A DNA stretch of 64,000 nucleotides from [Phialemoniopsis] sp. UDSM-2020 (Eukaryota; Ascomycota; Sordariomycetes; Thyridiales; Thyridiaceae). Below, piece after piece: positions 34,523 through 47,281 of this stretch; position 1 is the first letter of the stretch; the number at the start of each line of letters is the position of its first letter. A model generated the notes under the pieces. The model did no database searches. It had not been told where the DNA came from and saw nothing but the letters and a program-made list of their open reading frames with translations. Where the stretch lies: assembly GCA_018873225.1 (NCBI GenBank), contig JAEILZ010000001.1, positions 1,178,001 to 1,242,000 of the forward strand. Direction: 5' to 3'. The translations under genes and the position numbers were made by a program.

Positions 34523-35918
34523 TCAAGGAGAAAGTTTGATAGAGTTTTTAGGGATCTGGCGCTCCCAGCTCACGTTCCCATGCGGTAAATCTTCTCCAGG
34601 AACAAAGTCAAGCACGAGACTTTTCCGCACGGCAGGCGAGATGACATAATTGACGAGAAGATTGGTCGTAAACGTCCAAGAGAAGATGACCCGCGAAAGT
34701 AGGTAATGCAGGGGACTCGCCCAGCCATGCAACCTCGTGACCAGAGCCGATCTCTGGTAATCTCCTTGCACTGCTTCGGACCTCTGCTCCTGATACGTTT
34801 TGAAAACTTTGGAAAGAGTCAAGGTGTCCAGCTGTTCGTCAGGTGCTGCCTTGATGGCCGTGTTGAGCCCATTAGCTAGAGCAACAACGTCCTGAATCGC
34901 ATTGTTCAGTCCCAAGCCCGCATTGGGGGTGAACTTGTGAACCGTGTCCCCAATGAGGACAATTCGTCTCCAGCTCCAGTGCTTCACAATGCCCTCTCCG
35001 AGATCTGTCAAGCCCCATGCGGTCCGTCTCGCCAAAACGTCTTTGATTTTCAGAGTTTCGGTCACAGGGTATTCCGCTATCTTGGCAGCGAATGCTTCGA
35101 TATCTGCTTCAGGGTAGACATGCCTTTCTGTCGTTGGCTCCGGCAGCTTGTCGTAGAGTAAGACCCAGCCGCGGTCCTGCCCGGTGAGATACATTGCGGA
35201 GAGATCCTTGCCAGGTGTCTCCACGCACTGACCTGGCTCAGATGGCCGGGGGAAGCTCGCCCACAGGCATCGATAAGTAGCAGGGAACGGGTTCAATAGG
35301 TCCCATTCCCTGCTAGGATCCTCAGCCAGAGCAAGGTCTCGGACGATTCTGCGTGTGACACTGTTCACCCCGTCCGCACCGATCACGATAGATCCTTCAA
35401 AGCTGCTGCCATCTGTTGTGGTGACTTGAACACCTTTCTCTGATGTCTCGATACTGGCTACCTTCTTGTTCGAAAAGTACTGTCGCTGGGCTTCTTTTGG
35501 TACGCTGTCGTAAAAGAACTGAACAAGTTCGGCACGATGAAATGTGACGAGCCCAACTCCATGGCTTGAAAGGTCTTGGTCAGATTCCAACTCGTGGTCA
35601 ACACATCCCTCAGATAACTTACTTTTCTTTGAATGTCTGCAGGTCAGGGACATCCTTGAACACCCGCCCATCTAGGAGAAAGCCTTTGGTGCGATAGTTC
35701 TCGGTACCGATAGCCATCAGCCGCTCGAAAAGCCCTAGTTGCCGCATAACTCTTAAGTTCTGCGGCCCGAGGACCATGGCAGCGCCGCTATCCACGAATG
35801 GGTCGCCCCTTGCTTCAAGTACCACGAAGTCGATGCCGGCTTTGAAAAGAACATGAGCAGCAATGAGACCTGCTGGACCACCCCCAACGATGACGGCCTT
35901 GAACTTTTTGTCCGCCAT
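34523..35918 (-). CDS. class A FAD-dependent monooxygenase
   Basis: Two exons (35918-35623, 35564-34523) encode 445 aa. GGGPAGLIAAHVL near residue 13 is the FAD dinucleotide-binding motif; VIGADGVNSVTRR carries the DG motif, and VLIGDTVHKFTPNAGLGLNNAIQD the GD/second FAD motif. A hydrophobic C-terminal stretch (YLLSRVIFSWTFTTNLLV) looks like a membrane anchor, as in PaxM-like fungal monooxygenases acting on terpenoids or aromatics. It is tandem with, and 318 bp downstream of, the FMN monooxygenase gene on the same strand. Substrate is unknown. The gap to that gene (35919-36235) shows no further gene. Confidence 0.88.
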
Positions 35919-36235
35919 GATGCCGAGAGTAAGACAGAGCCACCTGTATTCTGTTTTGAAGCTTTCACGCGTGTATGAACATAATTGAGGGATGATCTGA
36001 CGATGGATGGGTACACGGTCTGATGGTGTCATTCATCTCGAGATAGCGTCATAAGTCGCCCCGTTTGATTACATGACCTGACTTCTAATCACAAATCGCG
36101 CCATAAATAGCAAACTAAATCGCCGTCTCATTAACAAGACTAGATTTCAAGACGGACGGTAACGTAAAATACGAGATAATCTACCTGCAGTCTCAATACA
36201 TTGATGTGAAAGCCCTCAATTTCGACCGCGGTGAC

Positions 36236-37916
36236 TCAGAGTCCTGGCTCGCTGTGATAAGGCTTGTCTTCCTCGTACACCTCAAACTTGTAAGCGCTGC
36301 CAGTATGATCGCTCGGAAGCGTCTTCCGCTCGCGCCCCAAAACCCTCTCTCGGGCAGTCCACGGTTCAGCGTCCTCTGGCTCGGCCTCAGGGTACACGCC
36401 TCTACGGCGGAGCTCCGGCACCAGGAGCTCGACCACGTCTTCAAAGGTTCCAGGTGTAATGGCATGTGCCAAGTTGAAGCCGTCGACGTCTCCATCTCTT
36501 ATCCATCTCTCGAGCTCATCCGCAATCTTCTCCGGAGTGCCGACGCAGAGCGGACCGAGGCCACCGACGCTCACATGCTCGGCGATTTTGCGGGGAGTCC
36601 ACTTCGCGTCCTTGTTGCTCAATAGACTCTCCAGCTGGCTGCGTACCTTGTTTGCCTCCGTGCTGTCCTCTGCGGTGATCTCCTTGTCGATGGGGAGCTT
36701 GGAGAGATCTATCCCCGACATACCACTGACAAGAACCAGCCCCCCTACAGTGCTTGTATACTTCTTGATCTCGGCAAGCTTGGCTTGCGCCTCCTCATCC
36801 GTGCGTCCGAGGACGGTCGTCACGGTGATAAAGAACTTCAACGAGCGTGGGTCACGACCCTTGGCTGCTGCCGCCGCTCTGATCTTCGCTACTTTGGGCG
36901 CTACAGCTTCAGGAGCGTGGCCGCCTAAGAAGATCGCTTCTGCGTGGCTAGAAGCGAAATCAATGCCGGCAGGGGACGTCCCGGCCTGGAATAGATAAGG
37001 AGTTCGTTGTGGCGATGGGTTCACGATGTGCTTTGTGTTGAGCTTGAAGTACTTTCCGTCGTGGTTGACGGTGCGGACCTTTTCCGGGTCGAAGTAGGCA
37101 TCGTTTTCTTTGTCCGCCAGAGTTGAATCATCTGCCCAGGAGCCCTCCCATAGCCTTTTCATGGAGTCAGTATTGACACATGTGATGTTTCTGGAATTCA
37201 CTCACTTGTACGCGACGCGCAGATACTCGTCGGCTCTGGCATACCGCTCGTCGTGCTCAATGGGTTCGTCAATCCCGATGGCCTTGAAAGCAGCCTTCTT
37301 CCATGAAGTGACAATGTTCCAGCCGAGACGTCCATTTGTGAGATGGTCTAAGGTGGAGAAACGACGTGCTAAAAGGAACGGAGGCTCAAATGAGGTTGAA
37401 GCCGTGATGCCAAAAGCCAAGTTCTTGGTCACTGCTGCCATTGCAGAAAGAGGCTGAATCGGAGTCAGCATCTTGCTCACGCCCACGAAATTTCAGGACT
37501 TACGATGACTGGGTCTAGCACCGGCCATTGTGCAGCTCTCCTGACACAGTTATCAAGGCTCCCTTCATAAGTGTCATATCCACCGTACGTATCAGCTATG
37601 AACAGTGATAGAAAGCCGCCACGTTCCAGCAGTTGGGCCAAGTTGGTCCAGTATTCCAGGCTGGTCTTGCTGGTGGCCTTGTCCTTGGGGTTCTGCGATC
37701 ATTATGATTAGTAGACGATTCTTATCGAGATTGAAAACTAAGAGGACTTGGTACCTTCCATTGGCCAGGTGATAAATGACCGATGGTGAACATATCAAAA
37801 GCATTGAGAAAGATCTGGGTCTTGCCATTGCCGAGGTCATGGTTTCCGCGAGATGGCTGACCTGACACACCATCATGAATCTCTCCCGCCTCAATAGTTC
37901 CAGGAGCCATACTCAT
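36236..37916 (-). CDS. FMN-dependent luciferase-like monooxygenase (NtaA/SnaA/DszA type)
   Basis: Four exons (37916-37755, 37692-37504, 37453-37206, 37154-36236) encode 505 aa, slightly longer than bacterial NtaA proteins. Family features are FLSLFIADTYGGYDTYEGS, PLSAMAAVTKNLAFGITAS, FSTLDHLTNGRLGWNIVTS (the best family marker) and PYLFQAGTSPAGIDFA. These enzymes use FMNH2 from a separate reductase to oxidise substrates such as nitrilotriacetate, sulfur heterocycles or alkyl compounds; no flavin reductase is visible in the window. It is divergent from an ACS-type MFS carrier across 738 bp, so import followed by oxidation is plausible. No signal peptide is seen. Confidence 0.88.
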
Positions 37917-38654
37917 GAAATTTGAAGTTTAGTTGTCTTTAAATGAGTTTGGAATAGCTGTTGATGAGATATAGGTCTGAGACCGTGTCTCTGTCTCTGA
38001 TGGTAGTTCCGATCGGAGCCTTCACCAAAAGTATTCCACGCTATTGCGGGCACGCAAATATAGGCACAAAGCTCGTGCAAAGTTCTAGTTCCAGGGTACA
38101 CATATTCAACGCTTATCTGTGGCTGCGTGATGTTCGCGGGCAGTGGAGTAAAATAGATGGCGAGGGGATGTGGTTGCGGCATTTGCAAGTGAATGACGCG
38201 AGCACCCCAACAAAGCCTTTTGTCGAGCATCGCGCGGCAAAGACAGGGGCCGCCGCAGAGTCGGACGCATCCGACGCAAGAATATTTCCCGAACAAGCCA
38301 CAACGGTCTATGGCACAATCGCACGTCAGACGCTGATAGTCGATGAGCCGGGCCTGGATGATGGTGATGTGTGAGGCATCCCCCAGCATCTCGGCCTCGA
38401 AGGGCACTTAGCATCAACTGTGACAAATCATAACATCGGAAACCTTGACTTTCTAGGTCGTGTGGTAGGCCCAGCATCCCGATAACGGATCTGGGGTCGC
38501 AATGAACCAATCCTCGCCCCCTTTCGTCGCTCATAAGGTCCATTAAACACCCGGAAAAGTCTTGCTGTTCTCCGTCCCGGCGACTGTCCACCGCATTGAA
38601 ACTGCTGCAATCTACAGTGCATTATTTCTCTTTCATATCTACTTGCTTGATGCC
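37917..38654. other. divergent promoter, FMN monooxygenase / MFS carrier
   Basis: This 738-bp spacer lies between two divergent genes. Open frames exist on both strands but carry no domain. No perfect palindrome or repeat was noted. Confidence 0.4.
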
Positions 38655-40296
38655 ATGGTGTGGATTGCTCAAGACGGCAAGACGGGGCGGTCCGAGGAGG
38701 TTGTCAATGGAGTAGCGCCCGGCTTGGCAACGCAAGACTCCGGCAAGGAGAATGCTTGGCTTGTCTTCATGACCAAGCTCGGATGGTACCATAAAGGCAC
38801 AGCCTTGAAAGAGAAACAACTGGTCCTCAAGCTTGATCTCAGCATCTTTGTGTTTGGGTGCTTGTCTTTCTTTACGAAATACCTCGACCAGCAGTCCCTC
38901 ACCAATGCCTACGTCAGGTTCGTTGGATCACCGAGATGCATTTATTGAGTAGCTACTGACCCCCCGCTATAGTGGTATGAGAGAGGAGATTGGACTCAAA
39001 GGTGATGACCTCAACTACATTACAGCAACATTCTGGGCATCTTACTGCACCGCGATGATCCCGGCATGCTACTTTCTCACTCATTATCCTGCCAACCTCG
39101 TGCTACCTAGCTTGGAAGTCGGCTGGGGACTGTGCACCTTCATCCTGGCCTGGAGCAAGAACATCGAGACCATATACGCCATGCGCTTCTTCACGGGTCT
39201 GTTTGAGTGCTGTTCGTTCACGGGCACGATCTACGTCATTGGATCCTGGTACAAGCCGGGCGAGATCGGGCGACGTGTCGCGCTCTTCTACATCTCGAGC
39301 CCACTCGGGACGATGTTCGCAGGCTACCTTCAGGCTGCCGCGTACACGAACCTCAATAAAGTCCACGGTATTTCCGGCTGGAGGTGGCTGTTCATCGTGG
39401 ATGCCATCATCACACTGCCTATCGCCTTTGTGGGCTTCTTCGTCTTCCCTGATATCCCGTCCCGCAAACGGCCACGGTTCATCACTCAAGAACAGCAAGA
39501 GATCGCTCTGAAGCGCATGGAAGGGATCTCAAGGCCACCCCAGCTGAAACTTTCCCGTAGCATCTTCAAGAGAGTCCTCGGTCGGTGGCACTTCTATTTT
39601 TTTGTACTACTGTGGTGCCTTCTTGACCAGAATATCCTCGGAAGCGGCCAGGCGTTCTCGTTGTACCTCAAGGCAAACAGCCAGCGGTACTCGATAGTGC
39701 AGATCAACACCTTGCCCACGATTGGCACGGCCATCAGCATTGTCACTGCTCTGATATGTGGCGTCGTGGCTGACTGGACTGGCCGCTTCTGGATCCCTGC
39801 TCTGTTCGTCACGTTACCGGTCATTGTCGGACACGCACTGCTGGTTGCGTACGACGTCGGTGAGAGCGGGAGGCTTGCTGGCTTTTACTTGCTAGGCTTT
39901 GAGGGCGGTAAGCTAGACATCCGGCTCTCGTCCCCATCTAATTACCTGCTGACATCAACGTCTCCAGGAATATCTCCCATGTCTATGAGTTGGGCATCCG
40001 TCATCATGAGCAACGACGCAGAAGAGCGAGCAGTTGTCACAGCTGCCATGAATGCAATTGGACAGGGCATCATGGCTGGTACTCAAATTGTCCAGTACCC
40101 AGCCTCTGGAGCACCAAACTTCCACAAGGGCTGGAGTAGCAACCTCGGAACGGCTGTCGCGCAGCTCCTTGTCATCCTAGCGATTCTCTTCATGAGCAAG
40201 AGGTTCCCTGGATCAGCTCACGAAGACCCTCAGAAGAAAGAGACAGAGGTGGACAGTGGGCCCAATGTGGTGCCTGACGGAAATGAAAAAGTTTGA
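38655..40296 (+). CDS. MFS transporter, anion:cation symporter type (Dal5/Tna1-like)
   Basis: Three exons (38655-38917, 38973-39907, 39968-40296) encode 508 aa. ACS-family features are LDLSIFVFGCLSFFTKYLDQ in the first helix, MREEIGLKGDDLNYI after it, and MRFFTGLFECCSFTGTIYVIGSWY around helix 4. About twelve TM helices and a charged C-terminal tail are visible. This group imports organic anions such as allantoate, nicotinate and pantothenate. The second intron (60 nt) lacks in-frame stops, so retention would add 20 residues. An earlier ATG is absent in frame, which fixes the start. Confidence 0.87.
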
Positions 40297-42112
40297 GCAT
40301 CAAAAGATGAGAGTCGTGGCGATAACACACTGCTTTGCTTCTGCGGAAACAAAAAATTCCAGTAGAGTCAGGTGGTGCATAGGATTGCATGCGCAAGGGT
40401 CTATGTCGTTGTATCAGGTTTCTAAGGAGGAAGATAAGGAGGAAGAACAGTGTCTATGACGTGGGAAAGGGCGGTAGAGTTAAGGTTGCAGAGCCAAGAC
40501 GGGGGTTGACATACTAAGCAGCGATGGGGATAGCTCTTCATCAATCCGTCCCCATCCAGGCGTCCCACAGTCTTCGAGCACCCTTCTTTCATGGACATAA
40601 CAGAGCAAGGGTAACATTGAAGAAAGGGTATCTTCTTACAGGATCCTTATCTCCATAATTGATAGTCAAATCCCTACTTGAACCCATGCTCAGCAGCAGC
40701 TTAAGTGCTGATGGTAAGGATCACGAGTACGTAAGCTGAGGGAGGGCTCTCCACTTTGATACTGCGGCTCTTGATTTGCTCCACGGATAAGGATGGGGTG
40801 TCGGTTACGACCGTGATGCCTCAAACCCCTTACATTGCCTACACATAAGGACCGAGATCAGCGACCCCTTTGTTCGGTCTTCTCTTCGCGGCAGAGCCGA
40901 ATCACCGAACAGCCCGAGACGAAGCTATGACCAGCGGGAACGCTAGCAAAGGCAGAGAGCTTCACAATGGCTGTCACCAAAGCTGAGGCCAGCAAGCCAC
41001 CAGCCGCATTGGCCGAATGAGATATCGGCTCTAACACTGCTATCGCATATGGAACATGTTAATCGCACATGGTTGCAATGGTTGCATCTGGCTTCCTTCG
41101 TGGACGGAACGCGTAGTCGGCAGCCCGTATCCCGTTTGATCTTTCCACACTGCAACATATACCCGGATGAAGCAAGCCTCAGGCCGGGTTTGAGATCGGA
41201 TTTGTGATTCCCGTCTATCAGTCACCTTTGGACAGGTTCTCCAACCTTCGATGGTATGGCATTATGGTATTGGCTTGCCGTGTGTTGGCATCAAGCAAGT
41301 CATCAGCACCCAAAATGTCACCGGGCCCGTAGACCAACGGCGACGGAGTCGGGCATGCAAATTCTCGGTAGGGCGACACACCCATTCTTGTAGGATTCCA
41401 GACCTCGAGACTACCCTACTCGTATGAATTAAACTACGCCGCTGACCAAGCAGATCCACGGGGCCGGTCCCCCCTGAGTAGGGAGAAGGGAAGTTTTTTG
41501 CAGGCGTCAGCCCTACGCGACGCGGCGCAAATCATGGTGGATCCTGTCACGACTCGGGCCCGGTCCGTTGGTCAAATGTTACGCCGACCACACCCTCCAC
41601 GCCGCGCCAGACCGCACCCAAAATGACTTTTTAGCCGTTTTGGGACATCAAGAAGTTAAATGCCAAGACCAAGATGGAGCCCTGAATCCATTACTCATCA
41701 CGTCCGGCGTCCGTCCCCTTCAATCCCGCCTGGGCCATTTGCACCGGCCCCGGGCGCGCTGATCCACAGTGCACGTTGAGGCGTCACCGATTCTGGCCCC
41801 CCCGGGCGATTGATCCAGAGGCATGCCGTACTACTCAGAAACTTTTTGCCGCCTTAATCAGGAGTTAAGCAGGGCGGAATTAAGCGACCCTGCAGACGTG
41901 TCACACAATCAATCAATCCTTCTGCTTCGTTTGCTTATGGGGTTTTCCGTCCGTTCCTTGTCTCAACTTACACCACGGGCCCCAAAACAGTCCGAGAATG
42001 TGTCACCCCGGCAGGCATATAATGGCAGAGCTCCCCATCCTCTGCTACTGACAGCTGCTCCTGACCTCACGACTCTAATTCCGGTATCATCAGAGAAGCC
42101 AGACTGCCCAAC
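40297..42112. other. 1.8-kb intergenic region
   Basis: No gene is supported; frames are short and mixed. The right end is the promoter of the DHA2 pump gene. GC-rich patches with many CCGG-type steps occur at 41300-41800. Nothing else was recognised. Confidence 0.4.
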
Positions 42113-43926
42113 ATGTCTGCGATAAGTGACAAACCGACCTTGGCTGTCGACGAGCCCGAATCGTCCAAGCCCTCGACCCTAAACATGCCCGAAGAGAAGA
42201 AGGATGCCGGCGATAACGACTCTAGCAGCATCGAAGCTGAGAGGCCGGCCCAGCCCACCCTGTCCGACGACCAGTATCCGCATGGCTTCCGGCTGTGGCT
42301 CCTTGCCGGCGCCTCAATCATCGCCGTCTTCCTGATTGCTTTAGACCAGGTTAGTCCTTTCTCTCATCGCGGGTATTTCGCAGCGCAATCCTAAAACTTG
42401 ACCAGACCATTGTCGGCACGGCAATTCCCAAAATCACCGACGAGTTTCACGGCCTCAGCGACGTGTCGTGGTACGCCGCCGCCTACTTCATGACCTTTGG
42501 TGCCGCCCAGACCTCCGCCGGCAAGATCTACAAGTACTTCAACTTGAAATGGACCTTCCTGATGTCCATGCTCATCTTCGAGGTGGGAAGTCTGATTTGT
42601 GGAGTCGCGCCCAACTCCAAGACCCTCGTCGTCGGCCGTGCCATTGCCGGTCTCGGTGGAGCAGGTCTCTCCGTCGGCGGCGCCAGCATCATCTCCTTCA
42701 CCGTCCCGCCCGCCAAGCGACCCCTGATGATGGGCATCATCGGTATGACCTACTGCATTGCCGGTGTCTGCGGCCCCCTCCTCGGTGGTGTCTTCACTGA
42801 CCGCGTCTCCTGGCGGTGGTGCTTCTACATCAACCTGCCTATCGGCGGAGCCGCCAGCGCCGTCGTCCTCTTCTTCTTCTATCTCCCGGCCGCCGCCGCC
42901 CCTCCCAACATCCCCCTGACGCAGAAGCTGCTGCACATCGACCCCGTCGGCTTCGCCCTGGTCATGGGCGAGATCACCTGCTTTATCCTCGCCTTCCAGT
43001 ACGCCGGCGTCTCGCACGCCTGGAACAGCAGCGTCGTCATCGGCCTGCTCGTCGGCTTCGTGCTCCTCACCATTGCCGTCGTCGCCTGGGAGATCTGGCT
43101 GGGCGAGTTCTCCATGATGCTGCCCCGCCTCTACAAGCAGCGCTCGCTCGCCAGCTCGGCGCCCTTCCAGTTCTTCTTCATGGGCAGCTACATCGTCCTG
43201 CTGTACTACCTGCCGCTCTACTTCCAGAGCATCCAGGGGTCGAGCCCCATCCGCTCGGGCGTCCAGAACCTGCCCCTCATGCTCGCCGCCGCCGTCTTTG
43301 CGCTCGCCGGCGGCATCGTCGTCGCGCAGACGGGCCGCGCGCAGCAGGTCATGATGTTCGGCTCCATGATCACGACCGTCTCGATCGGCCTGCTGTACAC
43401 CTTTGACATCGACACGCCCATGAGCAAGTGGGTCGGCTACCAATTCTTCACGGGTGCCGTCATGGCCTTTGCCATCATGCATGGCCTGAGCGTGGTCCAG
43501 GCCTATGTCGGCAACGAGGACATCGCCGCCGTCACGGCCAACCTGATGTGTAAGTCACAGCACCTGTCACTTATGTTTTGTGTGTGAAACTAATCCTTCT
43601 CTTTCACAGTCTTCCAAACCGTTGGCGGTGCCTTCAGTACCGCTGCCGGCCAGTCCGCCTTCGTCAACAGACTCATCGCCACCCTCCCCAAGACCGCACC
43701 CGGCGTCGACCCGGCCCTGGTCATCGCGACCGGCGCGTCCGAGCTGCACAATGTCTTCCCGCCAGACGTCCTCCCCGGCGTCCTGCAGGCGTACATGGTC
43801 GGTCTCAAGGCTGCCTTTGCCGTCGCCATCGCCTTCTGCGGCGCCGCCTTTGTCTGCTCCGTCTTCATCCCCTTCCGCAAGCTCCCGACCCACGGAAAGG
43901 CCGACGCCCCCATGGCCATGGGTTAA
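42113..43926 (+). CDS. MFS multidrug-type exporter (DHA2, 14 TM)
   Basis: Three exons (42113-42349, 42406-43549, 43610-43926) encode 565 aa. A 60-aa hydrophilic N-terminus is followed by [18 protein letters not shown], the DHA2 signature in helix 1. Motif [12 protein letters not shown] and the antiporter motif [23 protein letters not shown] (helix 5) are conserved. About fourteen TM helices are expected. Such pumps export fungal metabolites or xenobiotics by proton antiport. Strong C/G-ending codon bias in exon 2 suggests high expression and creates a long antisense open frame. Confidence 0.9.
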
Positions 43927-44281
43927 GAAGCTTCATTGGATAGCACACTTGGGTCTCTCCACTCAATGTACGACAAGATTACTAGGAAGCTACGAATGAC
44001 GCATAGCCGTATAAGCACATCTAATAACGTGCAAGAGGAACTTTGATCTTCTTGCTTCATCGCTCTCACTATCTATCATAGAAAATTTTCCAATTAGTAG
44101 AGCCTGGCAAGGCATAGAATATCATCAAGGAACATTAGGAGGCGTTATAGGATCATCATGGACAAAGGCTGCCCTGGGATGGCAGAGTCGATACGATAGT
44201 AGTCATAGAAGAATTCAATCGCTTCTTCTTTCAAATTCGGACGCGCATTATGATCCTGTGATGCGGTGACGCAGCGAGACA
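43927..44281. other. convergent intergenic spacer
   Basis: This 355-bp region lies between convergent 3' ends. It is AT-rich on the left and should hold both transcript ends. No gene was seen. Confidence 0.45.
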
Positions 44282-46814
44282 TCAACTCAACAGCATAAAC
44301 ACATTCATCCGCCGCGTGACGTCCCTCCACGAGACAGTAGCGTCGCCCGCGTCCCGCAGCCTCCACAATTCTCTCACAACCGCCTCGGCGGCGCCGCCGT
44401 TCTGGAACCCGGCCGCGAGCGCGTACCGGATGCAGCAGACCGCGCGCCGGCGCAGGTCCGCCCCGAGCGCCTCGCACGCGGCGACAAAGGCGGGCCAGAC
44501 GATGGTGCCGATGCGCTGGGCCGGGTAGCGCGCCGTCTTGACGGCCTGGTGGCGCTCGAGCAGGCCCACGATCTTACGGACGTAGTGCTGCAGGATGGCC
44601 GGGTGGGTGCGGCGCACCTCGCGGAAGAAGTAGACGAGCAGGGCGTAGTAGAGCGAGAGGTGCAGGCAGGCCGCGATGGAGGCGTCGACGTCGTCGCCCT
44701 CGGCCTCGCTCGCGAGGAGCAGGTCTAGGTCGTCTGCGATTGGGTGGTCGGTGTCCTGGGATAGGAGTTCGAGCATCTTGGGAGAAGTGGAGGTGGAGCC
44801 GAGTGTGGCTGACCAGTTGCATATCTCGTTTTCCAAGGATGCTGCTTCGCCTAGCAGGGCCTCTGGCAGCACATGCGTGGCGAGTCTGTTGGTCCCACCT
44901 GGAGACTCCATCTTCTCGACGAGTCCATTTGTTCGGGTGAGCAGCTCCAAGAGGTTTCCGTGGGTACCGTAGGTACTGCCAGGATCATGGTGTGGCCGAA
45001 TTTCAAGCTGTGCATTTGGTGCAACGAACCAGATCTCAGCTGCTAATGCCATAGGAGCATCTAGGTCGTCTTCTTCGTCTCTACTCGCCTTGAGTAGCCG
45101 TACCTCGTCTGGATGGATGTCGTCGCTCTTCTCTAGAAATTCTATGTAGTCGACCTGGGAGCGACAGAAGGTTGTCTGTTCCATGATTCTTACAAAGCCA
45201 AATATGCCGTGAAGGAGCGGAACAGTGTCTGAAAGGTGCTGTTTGGCCTTGCGTATGATTCCCTCGCAGTGCTGAAGATAGAGCCGCGCATCCCAGCAGT
45301 CCCCGCCGACGATGCCAACGCAAACAAGACTCAGGGCAGCGATGAGCGACTCTTTGTGATCTTCTTTGCATACGGGCTCCGACTCTAGCTGTTTCCGGAA
45401 TGCGGTACGGGCAATGCCCCTGAATTTCTGTGCCTGCTTCTTCCAACGTTCTGAGTTCTCTGTGGCTTGGTAGGCCTCACCGTAGAACGAGTCTTCGGCG
45501 GTGCTGATGTTTGCACATGCATACACAGCGCTCAGGTGATATGAGGTCAGGGAGAGAAGGCTATAAAGAAGTGATACCCGAGCCAAGCTGGTGGACCCGA
45601 GGATGTCCAGCTCCCCATAAGCTCTGAAGGCGGACGGTAGGTGAAGGAGACGCCAAGGTGCCATTTCGCGAGAAATGGGCACACCAGACAGAGAGTCTAT
45701 GACTTGAGTATCATAGTGTTGTAGTAGGAACCGCACATCTGCTGGGAGATATGGAGACCCGGATATGAGACGAGTACTTGGTGATCTGGGACAAGAGAGA
45801 CTTTGCCTCCTCTGTTCCAGAGCACCTAGTGTCTCGAGATCCGTAAACCACGCTGGTGACTGGCTCCGTCGCGTCAAGCCTTCAAGTCCTACATAAGATT
45901 GAGGCTGTTGCCGAAGAGCCTCTGTAGCGTACGTGTCGTTGGCCTCAAGAGACGACTCATCTCTGTCGAAGTCTATACCGGCGAAGAGGTCGGCGCTCGG
46001 GCAGTTCTCATAGTCGGGGCCAAATAGGTATGTATCCAGCACAGAGGCTTGCTCTAAAGGAAGCGATCCCGGAGTGCCGGTGATAAACGACATGTCGAAC
46101 GTCAGGGACTCTATCGCCTCATCACTTTGTAGAGCCACAGGTGTGCGAATTTCAGGCTCCAGTAAGGTATTCAAATCAAAGACATCAAGTCCAGTGCGAG
46201 AAGTCTCTTCTGAAGTCGCCTCAGGATCAGTCATATTGAAGCATTTAGGCGACGGTGTGTCGGCCTTTTCCTTGCAGGTGGACGGGAAGACAGTGTATGG
46301 GCCGACTTCAACCTGAAATTTTAGGTCGCAGGCAAGCTTGTCCTGGTCATCAACGGCTTGTTGTTCGAGACGATCCAGCAAAGGGCCGACATCTGTGTTG
46401 TTGTCATCGATTGTGCCGAGGAACTGGAGCAGTCTTTCTGAATCGTCTTGCCTCTCATAGTCTGGTATTCTGTTAGCCCATCATGACTATGCAAAGATGA
46501 AGACCCTCAAGTTCAGGAAAGGATATTGCCATACCTGGTACAATCTCAGCCCTCATTCCTCGTCTGATCCGACGCCGAGGTATGGAAGACGGTTCCGGTT
46601 GGGTATCATCGCCAGCACCTGCGCTACGGGAAGGATCCCAAGAGGGTAACCAGGAGAGCAGAGCTCCATAGCCGGGACACTTGCGGTTTAGTCGCAGACA
46701 AGCGGCACAATCAGGACGGCCAAGGTCACATTTGACCTTGCGGTTGCGGCAAGCGAGACATCCGGTGAAGGTGCGGGATCGGGGCTTGACATTCTTTGCC
46801 TTGTTGCTCGACAT
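44282..46814 (-). CDS. Zn(II)2Cys6 transcription factor (Fungal_trans_2 / ARCA-like)
   Basis: Two exons (46814-46535, 46461-44282) encode 819 aa. The zinc cluster is at residues ~18-48: GCLACRNRKVKCDLGRP then CAACLRLNRKCPGY, all six Cys present, followed by WLPSWDP and a basic stretch RRRIRRG. The large second exon contains PADVRFLLQHYDTQVIDSLSG and PWRLLHLPSAF, typical openings of the Fungal_trans_2 domain in ARCA/ARG81-like regulators. It is divergent from the M1 aminopeptidase and convergent with the DHA2 pump, so either could be a target. The start is the ATG directly before the basic leader. Confidence 0.87.
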
Positions 46815-47281
46815 GCTGCAACTGTTGCAGACGGAATGCGTGGGCGAGCTCTGAATATACAGAAGAGGAAGTTGTCTCTGCAAGGCAATGTCATGCACAT
46901 CTCCACCTTGACTAATCTGATCCCCTTGAGATGGATGGCGATATCGCCTTGTCAAGAGGGGAAGACATACCGAGAGGTAGGAGGAGGAGAATAAGTGGGG
47001 AGACTTAATTAGTTAGTTGTTCCCAATCCGTCAGAGTCTCCACTTTTCGGCCAGACTTGCCTCGACAGTCGATTAGAGGAGAGTTGATAGCCTCAAAAGC
47101 CGGATGCTGTGAAGTAGAGCAGGAATGGTAGAGGTTTGGTTGTTTCAGAGATGCCCGATTTTTGTATGATTCTTTCATTGTGTGACCATCACTGTTATCG
47201 CCTCTAGCGATAGAATCGTTGCACAATGGCTCAACCTTCTTTGTAAGACATACCACACCCAAGAGCCTCTCCAATTCGATC
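46815..47281. other. divergent promoter, Zn2Cys6 gene / M1 aminopeptidase
   Basis: This 467-bp spacer contains no supported gene and no repeat was noted. Confidence 0.4.

Noticed and set aside
42391..43482. 363-codon open frame on the minus strand
   Set aside because: It is antisense to exon 2 of the DHA2 transporter, which has strong third-position GC bias; repetitive acidic composition shows a shadow.
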